Source of the DNA: Pigoraptor chileana
Lineage: Eukaryota; Opisthokonta; Filasterea
Assembly (NCBI GenBank): GCA_943704495.1
Contig: CALSCR010000462.1
Location: forward strand, 1-29,967
DNA length: 29,967 nt
Direction: 5' to 3'
Notes under the pieces: model-generated
Told to the model about the DNA's origin: nothing
Databases searched by the model: none
The model's input: the letters and a program-made list of their open reading frames with translations, nothing else
Made by a program: the position numbers and the translations under genes
Part shown: piece after piece, positions 20,749 to 29,967 of the stretch
Numbering within the stretch: position 1 is the stretch's first letter
Layout of the letters: the number at the start of each line of letters is the position of its first letter

Positions 20749-23357
20749 ATGGCTTACATGCAAATGTACGAGACTGAGCTGTTGCTGCGCAACAGCGCCA
20801 GCACGGGCGACTGGACCGAGTCTTTTGAATCGAAGGAGATTACCGGCGACGCACATGCTCATCCGCCGTGCAATGGGAAAACCTCGTCTGCGGCGCGTCG
20901 TCCTGCCCGCTATGCGCCTGTGTCTTGTACCACGTGTAAGAATGCTCACAAAGCGTGTTCTGGAGGCCGCCCGTGTGCGCGGTGCATCCGCTTAGGAATA
21001 TCGGACACGTGTGTGGATGTCACTCACCAGAAGCGTGGGAGGCCAAAAAAGAGTGGGTCTCTTTCTTCCTTCTGTGTGTGTGTGTGTGTGTGTTTGCTTG
21101 TGTCTTACACCTGCTTGCAAATGTAGGACTTGAATATCGCATCTTCCTGCGCACTATATCGGGATTATAGAAGTATCATTCGGTAACTCACTATACTTTT
21201 CTACGTAATAATCTTATTTTAATTCTCCATTATTATATTGCTTGCAGTGAAAGATGGCAGCGGAACACTTAAATCATCTCGAACAAATGTTGCCCTCGTG
21301 AACGATTTCGCTGCACTTGGCGAGGATCTGCAACTGGTTCCGCTTGGGCCGCAAACGCCACCGCGCGCTGTCGGTTCCGATTTCAATCCGCTCAGCCTTG
21401 AGCATCTTCTCAATGCATCGGGATGGGAGACGCTCATGTCTGAGATTGCAACAAGCAGCTTGCACGCAAACAAGCCCTTCCAGGGGCCATACTTTGGTGC
21501 CAGCAATCTGGTCGCGCATCAAGACGACTTTGTGAACGGGCAATACAGCTTCGCCCGCGATTTCGAATTGGGACTCGTGCCTGCGGATGCCGGGTTCGGT
21601 AGCATTGGTCAGTGGGCTGTAACTTCTGGTGCTTGTATTCGTTGTAGTTGTTTGTGTGTATTGGGTGTGCCCATTCTGTTTCGAGGCATCTCAGGACGAT
21701 AATCTCTAAATTAATGTGTGTGTGTTGTTTTCCTCTGTTTTTGGTTTGTGGTTTCATATCGCAACTTGAAAATCATGCGTCACCTCAAAATACAAAACGC
21801 ACAACAACATATCTCATTCCCCCCCCCCTCCTTCTTCTTTCCCCTGACACACATAAACACACAGAGGCCGTGCACAATTATCCCCGGTACATCGAGGCGC
21901 CATCTTCGCCCGACCATCTTTCATTCAACAGTGCCTCTCCAACATCGTCGTCTGACAGCGGCGTCGACGTGGGTGACCTGTTCGCCCTCCCTGCGGACAG
22001 ATCGAGCGGAGGAAGCGTGCCCTCCCCCGCCGGAGACTCCTCTCTCGACCTGCCCTACGGTGGCAATGGCATTGGATTCGAGGGCTCGAGAATCGAAAGC
22101 CTTAGTGGGCACTCAGTTCCTATCACAGAGGACCTCACCATTCATTTCGATCTCTTGGATCTTTCCTCTCCCACGGCAGGGAAAGTTGTTGTTTCTACTA
22201 AGGAGATTGGATCGCGGGACATCATGATTTTCGGCACGCAGGATCCCCCTCTTGTTCCCGGAGGTGAGCGAACGCATCCCGAGACAGTCACCGCCTGCAC
22301 TTAATGATTCGATGCATCCGTGTGTTTGTTGATGTTTTTGCCGCTTGTGTGCATCATCATCTCAAATGCTGCACACAAGCGTCCTTTGCTTTTAATTCGT
22401 TCTTTGTCGCATAAACGTTGCCCTTGGTTGTTACAAATCCATTATCCGTCGTGAAGTTTTTGTTGTTCTCCTTCATTGTCTGTGCCGCGCACCTCTTAAA
22501 CTAGCAAACAAACAACCAACATCCACCCCCTTCCGTATCACTTTTGCATGGACGCAACATCCTCCCCAAGGCACTTGGGCTCTACTCGCAAATGTAGACT
22601 GGCGGCGATCCAAGAATCCTGTTGTGCTGACAACCCTACAGAGTGCGGTTGGGTGCAAGTCACTCAAGGCGGCGCTCCTGAGCGAGCAAGACCCCACTGC
22701 TCGTGCCGCCCTATATAATCTGATGACAAAGTCTCTTGAAACGACGCAGGAGCAGTGGGAAAAGCTGCGCGCGGCGGCTTTTCGTAAAGTGTGCATCGTT
22801 GACTACGTGCAATGGCCTCTTGAGAATCAGCCCATGTGCGCATGGGGTATGGACGCCGTGCTTTTCAAGGTGTGTGTGTCTATGTGTGTGTGTATGTATG
22901 TGTGTGTATATATATGTGTGTGTGTATGCGGGTCTCCTGCACCATGTGCGAATGTAGTATGTATCGTTATCCATCTGCCCTCTTGATGCCCGAAACTGCC
23001 AGACAAGGTCAGGCAAGGCTTGTCTCATCGCGGGCTATCAATCAAGGCATGACACCTTCCCGCGTCACACACACGCAGGTGAATCCGCTCTTGTGCGAAT
23101 TGCTCGAGCTCTCCCCCGAGGAGATCATCATGAAAGTCAAGTTTGCGTTCAACCTTGTCGCCCCGGAGGACGTGTCCGCCTGCATGATCCTGCACGTTGG
23201 TGCGGTTTTGTCCGGGCTCGACATATACGAATCTACTTATGCGATGCTTGGGAAGAATGGAGTGCGCATCCGGCGCCGCGTGCGAACGACCGTCGCCCGT
23301 AATTCCAGTGGGCAGTATCTTTATTCATATGCGACATCCATGTCGACCGACCCCTGA
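20749..23357 (+). CDS. Zn(II)2Cys6 transcription factor with AT-hook and PAS-like C-terminus
   Basis: A nuclear DNA-binding regulator of the fungal Gal4-type class. Five exons join in frame: 20749-21052, 21248-21607, 21865-22263, 22598-22869 and 23079-23357, giving 537 residues; stop TGA. The binuclear zinc cluster is complete: C60, C63, C70, C76, C79 and C88 (spacing 2-6-5-2-8). An AT-hook-like KRGRPKK lies at 95-101. The middle is acidic and Ser/Pro-rich. The C-terminus (about 415-530), with VNPLLCELLELSPEEI and LVAPEDV, reads like a PAS domain, the layout of fungal ERT1/GSM1-type regulators. The start is the first in-frame ATG; an upstream coding exon cannot be excluded. The class is common in fungi and sparse elsewhere (for example dictyostelids), so its presence is informative. 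Targets are unknown. Confidence 0.8.
21073..21093. repeat. (GT)n microsatellite in a Zn2Cys6-gene intron
   Basis: A TG tract 20 nt past the donor at 21053, TG in the sense strand. Confidence 0.9.
22870..22928. repeat. GT-rich microsatellite starting at a splice donor
   Basis: The intron 22870-23078 opens directly with (GT)n and continues as TGTATG repeats. The same intron ends with CACACACACG just before its acceptor. Confidence 0.9.
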
Positions 23358-23787
23358 GCTGTGTCGAATATTGGAAGTGCGCCCAACTACAACGAAGTAC
23401 ATAATCCGTATTGTCTGTGTTTGGGGCGTTTGCCCCGTTTTGCGTTGCTATTTTTTCTTGCTTTTGCGTTGGCGTATGCGTGCGCGTGCGTGCGTGCGTG
23501 TCTTTTGTCTTTCCTAGTGCTGCAATCAAAAATGCCCCACTTGAAACTTTCGATATCCGAGTCTGCTTCTGTAGAAACCCTTTGACTCGCTCAGTGCTTG
23601 TGTTGCGTGTGTGTGTGTGTGTGCATGCTCAGCACCGATTGCTTTTCGATGCCCGTTTATAACTTACGCTGTTGTTGAAACAAGCGTACATGTACGCGAG
23701 TGTCTTCAGCAGTTGTCTCTTCTCAATGCTTTCGCCACATTCCGCACGGGATCGTGCAGCCAACGTGCACCCTCTTCAGAGGCCTCC
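23358..23787. other. Convergent 3' intergenic region
   Basis: About 430 nt between the stops of the Zn2Cys6 gene and the phosphatase gene, TG-rich on the plus strand. Holds both 3' UTRs; no supported exon was found. Confidence 0.5.
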
Positions 23788-25638
23788 TTATTTGCCGCAT
23801 GCTGCTGTCTCAGCCTTCCATGCCGCGAAGCTCTCCTTCCATTCGTCCATCGCCTCCTACGCAGGTGTGATCGAAGAGAGCTGTGATCAGTATTGTGTAC
23901 CCACATATTCACACGCACACACACACACACACATATGCAAATATTGTCGTATATTCAATGCCACAAGACAACCCGCAAACACGCATTGCTCACGTGCATT
24001 TCCATACTAACCATCCACTGTCCATGTCCTGTCGAGTCAATCTCATAAGTCGACGAGAGACCGAAATGGTCCGAGAGGGTAATGGGAATTCCAAAGCCTG
24101 GGACGGTCGTGACGGGCATGTTGTGGACAATCTTAGACGAGACATACTTGAGCGAGTGGCGATTCTTTGTTAAGACGTGATCGATGAGAATGGTGGAGAC
24201 GTCGCCAGTCACACTGACGAGGAAGTTTTCCTGGTAGCACCACGAGCACTGCACATTGCCGCTCTTGACATATCCGCTGACGTATCCAAGCGATTCAATG
24301 ACGGGCCAGTTGTTGGCGAGCTCGCCCTGGAGGCCGAGGGAGGGGAATGCGGGCCCCATGTTCAGATCGCCAAGAAGGATGCCCCGCGACCCGATCGCCT
24401 TGTCAATGAGCTTAATGTGCTCCTTGTTCTCATCCTCCCACCCGTCATACTGGCCAATGGGGCTTCCCTGCATTATTGTTTAAGAAGTGGTGAAAGAAAG
24501 CGGTCGCACAGTCATTAATGGGTGTGCGGATCCCCACTATTGTCCGCTATGACTACCACTGGCATGCAAGGCAACCATTTTACAACTCGACGATACATCT
24601 GCTGTCAATTCCTACGATGAGCTGAAAACGCGCAAGCAGTAAAACATAAGAACAGAGTGGGGCGGGAAAGAGAGAGACGGTACTCTAAATCGGTGCGAGT
24701 GACTGGCACAGCATCATGCGTACTTTGGTGTAAGGCAACGAAGGGAGGGCGGCGCTGATGTGCGTGCACGTGACTTTGCCGACTCCCTCAATGTTAGCCT
24801 GCAGAAAACCTCGGCGGAGCAATGCCGCGGGGATCTCCTCGTAGGACAGTTGCGACATGGGGCGCTTGCTGAGCAACATCACGCCAAACGTCGAGTCGTA
24901 GCGGCGGCTCGTGTCGGTCATACAGATCTGGCCAGCCTCCCCAACACCCCTCGGGAGATTGGAGCTGAGGCAGTTGTGGCAGTCGGTCCTGTAAAGCGGG
25001 TAGAATTCGGCAAAGCAGCGGGCGAAAATGCAACCAAAGACAATGCCCGTGGGCTGTGTGGTGTCGCACTTCTCGGTGACACAGGCAGACACGGCGGCGA
25101 GGGCTTCACCCTGCGAGGGAGAGCACACAGGCGCCCTCGACGTGGAGGGTCCGTTCAGATCAACTTTGGTGTGGATGTGGGGAAACTTTTCGCGAAGACC
25201 CGCCGCAATCATGCGCTGGTCGGGGTCCTCCCAAACCTCCTGGAGGCACAGGACGTCGGCGTCGCTTTTGAGAAGCTCTTCAACAACATGCATTTTGCGA
25301 AGGGCATAGAACGGAACAAAGTCCGCCTCAACGAGGCCGAGATTCATCGTTTCCTGTGTATCAATGGAGAGAACATTATGTTCAGCATTGTGCGAGTCAA
25401 TACGGTGAATGAACCCATTTTGTAAAATAAGATTTCTTCTTCGGTCAGCTATTTGCCAATACTCTCAGTCAGCCCTCAGTGCTAATCTCTCCGGCATTTC
25501 TGCGTCCGGCACGGCCACCGGGCGCCGTCTGAACTGAGGTCAGATGTCAGAACTCACAAAGGTGATTGTTTCCGATGAGACGAGACAGGCGAACGCGCCC
25601 ATTGCCACGACGGCAAGGACAACCTGGACAGACGACAT
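23788..25638 (-). CDS. Secreted endonuclease/exonuclease/phosphatase-fold enzyme (sphingomyelinase-like)
   Basis: A Mg-dependent phosphodiester hydrolase. The fold is shared by sphingomyelinases, DNase I-type nucleases and inositol phosphatases; the overall pattern is closest to neutral sphingomyelinase-like secreted enzymes, but the substrate is unproven. Four exons join in frame: 25558-25638, 24724-25353, 24012-24467 and 23788-23856, giving 411 residues. Residues 1-22 are a signal peptide (MSSVQVVLAVVAMGAFACLV). Catalytic signatures are all present: N31 in FETMNLG, E66 in LCLQEVW, H225 in CTHISA, D271 and N273 in LLGDLNMG, and D370-H371 in LSDHFGL. A Cys-rich insert with CMTDTSRRYDSTFG lies mid-domain and may form disulfides, which fits secretion. 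The donor after YTK (GTACGC) and the short last exon (EAMDEWKESF, stop TAA) were chosen by phase and are less certain. Confidence 0.85.
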
Positions 25639-26747
25639 TTTTGCCTCGAAACCTCTCCGTCGGAAACTGAACTGAAGCACCTCTGAACAAATCAAGCAGT
25701 CCGATTTTATTGTAGATACGGTCGCCAGTCGGGAGAGTCCTTCCGTCCCGAAGCAACACCCGAACAGCAACAACAGCAACAAGAACAACAACAACAATAA
25801 CAACAACACAGAAAGTCCTCTGCACGCGAAAAGTGACAATGTGCGCGCACACCTGGCAAAAGTTTACACTATACACACAGGAGGAGGCGTGACCGAATGC
25901 GCACTCGGAGCCTGGGCTCATCGTGTATCGTGACTTTCGCTTTATACCCTCACGACGATCCCAACCCGCCAAGCAGAGAAAAAAAAGCCACTGAAAACTT
26001 CAGGACAAATTTATTTTTCTTCATTTCGCAATTTTGTGTATGGCTTATGTATGAAATTTTGGGGGTTTAAAATACACACACTGGCCACTCGTGGCATCGC
26101 CAGTTCGTCTCTAAATAATGCGCAGCGGCTGACCATCACACACTCCAGTCTGGTCAGTTGTGCCGCCACGGCGGATGCATCGGCGCCGCCCTACATCCGG
26201 CCTGCTTTTGTACTGTTACTGTACACTCGCACTGACTCGGCTCGGCGCCCGGGCGACTGCTGAAGATACTGACGCGAGGTGGACGTGATCTGACTGTTAA
26301 TGAAATGATTCAACCTGCAATCGCACACTGGCACAAACCACAGACTGATGACGGCCGCCGACAGTGTACAAAATGGATGAACAAGCTCATCGTCAACTGA
26401 CACTCTTCTTCAAACAACAACAACAACCATATCTCAGTCTGCTCAGTGGCTGAACTGAAAGACATGCCGGCAATGCGGCGGGCACTGACGAACACTGCGG
26501 GCTCGATTACTAATTTAACCGAGATATCGGTATATACTTATTTGATCACGTGATTCGACGGTGGCATGGTTTCAGACCAGAACACCGTTTCAGAATACAG
26601 TGTCAGTGGGTTGGCAATTGGCTGTTCTTTGACACTCTGACTGATAAATGAGCATAAATAACATAAGTTCGGACATGTGAAGCTGCTGTTGGTTCTTGCT
26701 GTCTTGTGACTATTTTTGTTGCCTCGCCGGATGGCGGCCCTCGATCA
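25639..26747. promoter_or_regulatory. Divergent intergenic region, phosphatase / Tul1-like gene
   Basis: About 1.1 kb. Contains an (AAC)n-rich tract at 25764-25810 in the phosphatase 5' side and a TCACGTGA at 26546-26553, about 200 nt before the Tul1-like start. No supported exon was found. Confidence 0.4.
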
Positions 26748-29700
26748 ATGGGCAGTGTTCGGCGTTTCAGTCGCACCGAGACTGGCAGTAGTGCAGGGAC
26801 TGCGGTGCATCATCTCGCTCGAACAACCACAGGGCACCGCAATAAGGATCGAGGCTGCTGGACATTGCTAACCGTAGCTCTCGCTGCGATCATCGTGTTC
26901 GGAGCCATCGATGGAGTGGATGCCTATGACGCTGTGGTGGGGCATCTTATGCGGTATATCACGGCCCACTCTGCATGACGGCTTCCACAATTTGTTATAA
27001 GCCGACACATTGTTGGATTTTAATGCTCTTCTATGCAACAGGCTCCGAATGGGTTGTATTGGAGTCTTTTCAAGGCGAAATGGGAGCTGCGACCTCCAAG
27101 TGGCGTGGTGGACGTGCAAAGTGAGTGGCCAACTGCTGCGGATATTAGATGTGTGTGTGTGTGTGTGTGTGTGGTTGCACTTTCCCGCCACCGAGGTTCA
27201 GAGACTCCGTTTTACTCGGTGGACTGTATGCTTTGGTTGCAATAAGTAAGAGCATCCTTGCCTTTTTTGCAGTGATCTCGCGGCTACTTGGCCTGAGGCA
27301 TTCAACAGGTGCACTCATCGTCAAAATTGGATCGCGCCGCACTGGAACACCCGGTGTGCTGTCTGTGGAGGTAATCTTTTCTGGTCTCTTTTTTGTGGTT
27401 TGTGTTTGCCCTTACTTTTTGGTCGTACACGTGAAATGCAGATGAAATGTAGATGTTCACAAACCCGATCCTTGTGGGCGCATGCATGATCCGCAGGGCT
27501 TTGTGCGACTGCGTGACGGAGATTATCTTGAGCATCCAACCCTGCGCTGGCGTGCGGTTGGATTTCATCGATTCTCTGACTCCACACTTGTGTTAGTGTG
27601 TAGCAGGCATAATGGCCCGGAACAAGTGGTAATGTACTGGAAATGAACTGAGATAGTCGCAAACGAGCTCGATGTCATGCAGATACACAATGCATGGGGT
27701 GCTCGTTCTCATGCCCTGCTGCCTCCCCCCTTGTGCGCTTCTGGTGGACAGAGTGACGATGGCGAGGGAGACGAAGACTATGGCGGCATTGAAGGGGACA
27801 GTGACTCTGTGGATGGTCCAATGTCACTGGCGAACGACGAATGCATGCTGCTGATTACTGCGCGACTGGATGGCACGCCGCTGCGTATGTTGCATTGTGT
27901 TTGTGCTTCTGTGTTTCTCCTTTTGCGCGTGCTCTCACATCTTGTGAAGACTATTGGCTGTCTGCCTGTGTACCTGCACAGAACCGCCTTGATTTGAGCA
28001 CTTGGCTGTTCATGGTGGTGCACATTATTGCAGATTCATCTTCTGTCTTTGTGTGCTGTGAGGTCGCTGGTCACTGATTTGTCGTGCGCGCGATGGCTCG
28101 CGGGGGCTTGACATGCTTCTGGCTGCTTCTGGCCACATCACCTGTAGTTTGTATGTGATGCATAATGCCAACGTATTTGTGTTCTTTTCGCTCCGTTCCT
28201 CCTCCATCTCCGCGCAACGCAGTCAATCAACTGTCCACAGAGCAAGAATTTGCCGGATTTATGTCTCTTTCAGAGAGTTGTGCCCCTGCAAATGCAGATG
28301 CACACTTTTCGGTATTGCGCGATCCCGCCGACAATAATGCTGTCCATTATACAAATGCCATTCTCGCCACTTCGGCGCCCGAGTTCAGTGTCGTTTCGCC
28401 ATATGTGACGGTTCCGAGTGGTGTGTTGGATCCCTCCGCGTGGACCATGGCTGCGTTCAGTTTCAACGGAACAACCTTCACCAACGGACGCCTTGCTGCA
28501 CGCACCATGAATTACGCCCTGTATGTGTGTGCCCTCGTTGGCGTCGATATCTTACTGCTTGCACACCAGTCGGAACGCACGCGCACTCGTGCTCTAGCTT
28601 CAAAGGCGGCAACACTCACCGCCATAATGTGTGCGCAGGCAGACCTGTTTGCAAGCGTGGGACATATCGTGGGGGCGTTTGTGTTCGGTGCGTTTGACTT
28701 CGTTTGTTCAAATTCGTCGTCGCGCACGTGACGGACGCTGAGGTTCCCTAATCGTTTTGTTTGTGTAGTATGTTGCGTGAATATGTGTATCTGTGAGGTG
28801 TGTAGATGTAGGATTCTGTCAGCGACTTAGGCGCTATGCTAATGGACTCCAAAGCACGTGTAATTAGATAGCATATTCCCCTCTACCCCTGCTCCTGCCC
28901 ATCAGCCGTTGTGCAATGTTATTCATGCGTCCTCGTGTGTTTTACATCGTATGCACAGAGCCCGTCTTCTACACGCTGATTGTGGTTACAATTGTCAAGT
29001 TCGTGTTTTTCAGCATATTTGAGGTGGGTCTCTGTTTGCGTTTCGTGTACTTTCTTTTCCTCGACCTGATTTGCTCTGCTTGTTGCGTCATGTACCTTGG
29101 TCAGTTTGAACTTTGGGTTGTTATTGTCCTTTGGTGTTGGGTGGCCTTTGTGGCTGACATTCGATTGACTCGGCCCGTAGCACACACACCCGCCCATACA
29201 CGCACTTGGATGCATACACAGTTACACTGTCACTCGCAAACCGTCTTGTCCAATTACTCATCGGCCATGGCATGACTGCTGATGTCAATTGACACTCTGT
29301 GTGTTTTGGTGCGTTTCTTTTGCATATGTTGGTGTGCAGATGCGATATCTCGGCAATCTGCTCAAGGCGCAGTCAGTCGTCAGCCAAGTTGTACCTTGGA
29401 CATTCTACTTTGCATTTTGTGAGTTGATAGCCTGTCTGTTTGCCTGCATTTTGTGTGCGTGGTGAGCTCGTCGTCCGTGTGTGTGCTGCATATCTCTTAT
29501 ATGCGCCCTGCTGTATGTCGATTCGCATTGTTTGTGCTGGGATTACTTTTGCATATCTTCTTTTTTTGATGGTTTTTTTTGTTGTTATGCCGTGACACTT
29601 GTGCGTTTCACACCTTTGTTCGCCACACGCCTCAGACGCATCGGCCGTTGCGGGCGGGGCGTTCATACGATACGTTTCTAAGGACGCTGCAGTCGCCCTT

Positions 29701-29754
29701 CTCTGCTCATTTTGGGTGCCGCAAATAGTCCACAACGCACGTCACTATGTCCGT
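26748..29754 (+). CDS. Tul1/Dsc-type multipass membrane E3 ubiquitin ligase, partial (C-terminal RING beyond window)
   Basis: In fungi Tul1/Dsc1 is the RING ligase of a Golgi/endosome complex that ubiquitinates misplaced membrane proteins. Exons: 26748-26936 (3' border uncertain), 27042-27120 (or to about 27151), 27273-27370, 27497-27628, 27683-27884, 28223-28687, 28959-29023, 29340-29418 and from 29636; phases agree from exon 2 on. The first TM is CWTLLTVALAAIIVFGAI. The lumenal part has GFVRLRDGDYLEHPT and RWRAVGFHRF, an acidic insert (DDGEGDEDYGG) and a Cys-bearing module. Membrane segments follow: NYALYVCALVGVDILLLA, a second with an Asp (AQADLFASVGHIVGAFVF), PVFYTLIVVTIVKFVFFSIF then EMRYLGNLLKAQ, VVPWTFYFAF, and SFWVPQIV. 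These last motifs are the family match. The right edge cuts off the rest, including any RING. Identification rests on motif order recalled from the family. Confidence 0.68.
27150..27173. repeat. (GT)n microsatellite in a Tul1-like intron
   Basis: A perfect TG tract close to the donor of the second intron, sense-strand TG. If the donor is at 27152 the intron would start inside the repeat. Confidence 0.9.
28819..28850. repeat. Dispersed hairpin-type motif, copy 3
   Basis: TCAGCGACTTAGGCGCT at 28819-28835, followed by a 15-nt tail ending GGACTCC that resembles the tail of the copy at 82-113. It lies in a Tul1-like intron (28688-28958). CACGTG follows at 28855-28860. Confidence 0.5.
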
Positions 29755-29902
29755 TGTGGCGTTGCTCAGTATCCGCACCAACGCTCACACGCTCTTTCAA
29801 AGCTGTGCATTTGTATGACTTTGTGTCGTGTTGTGCGCGAATTGTTTAGATTTGGCACATGAGTGTTACTCCTTTCCGTACAACTCCTTCACTCTTGCAC
29901 TC

Positions 29903-29904
<2 letters not shown>

Positions 29905-29957
<53 letters not shown>
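29905..29957. repeat. (CT)n microsatellite
   Basis: About 26 CT units followed by a poly-T end, probably inside the next Tul1-like intron. Confidence 0.95.
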
Positions 29958-29960
<3 letters not shown>

Positions 29961-29967
29961 TTTTTTT

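Noticed and set aside
1-29967. CRISPR array, rRNA genes, bacterial operon signals
   Set aside because: The repeats are microsatellites without unique spacers, genes are spliced and eukaryotic, and no rRNA or tRNA sequence was recognised.

Overview
This window is nuclear DNA from an intron-rich eukaryote, most likely a unicellular one. Nine protein genes or gene remnants could be read by matching conserved protein families and joining exons at GT...AG borders. In seven of them every exon junction keeps the reading frame. In the SH3 protein the intron itself is also open. In the Tul1-like gene the first and last visible exon ends are uncertain. TAA, TAG and TGA all end intact genes here, so the code is standard. 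Introns are mostly 75-350 nt and many hold CA/TG microsatellites. The gene set suggests a protist near the animal/fungal/amoebozoan part of the tree: dynactin Arp1, lysosomal palmitoyl-protein thioesterase, a CLC-6/7-type exchanger, a MEKK/Ste11-type kinase, a fungal-type Zn2Cys6 regulator with a PAS-like end, and a Tul1/Dsc-type membrane E3 ligase. I cannot name the species.

Layout: (1) 1-5.3 kb, minus strand: the N-terminal half of a CLC chloride/proton exchanger (3' end beyond the left edge), preceded by a complete PPT1-type thioesterase; both families act in lysosomes. (2) 5.3-10.8 kb: gene-poor. It holds a weak small-gene candidate, a GC-rich stretch, a decaying coiled-coil/BAH/PHD-like gene with an in-frame stop of each kind and two frameshifts, and about 2 kb of repeat-bearing DNA with short hairpins and inverted repeats. 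(3) 10.8-15.3 kb, minus: a ten-exon MAP kinase kinase kinase that lacks the HRD arginine. (4) 16.6-18.5 kb, plus: complete Arp1 (centractin), divergent from the kinase. (5) 18.7-20.1 kb, minus: an SH3 protein with an EF-hand-like middle and two Tudor-like modules. (6) 20.7-23.4 kb, plus: a Zn2Cys6/AT-hook/PAS-like transcription factor. (7) 23.8-25.6 kb, minus: a secreted endonuclease/exonuclease/phosphatase (sphingomyelinase-like) enzyme. (8) 26.7 kb to the right edge, plus: the membrane part of a Tul1-like E3 ligase whose C-terminal RING would lie outside.

From 10.8 kb onward the genes alternate strand, giving three divergent promoter pairs (kinase/Arp1, SH3/Zn2Cys6, phosphatase/Tul1) and two convergent 3' ends. 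There is no operon logic. Several products belong to endolysosomal or secretory biology (CLC, PPT1, secreted phosphodiesterase, Tul1), but a functional link between them is inference only.
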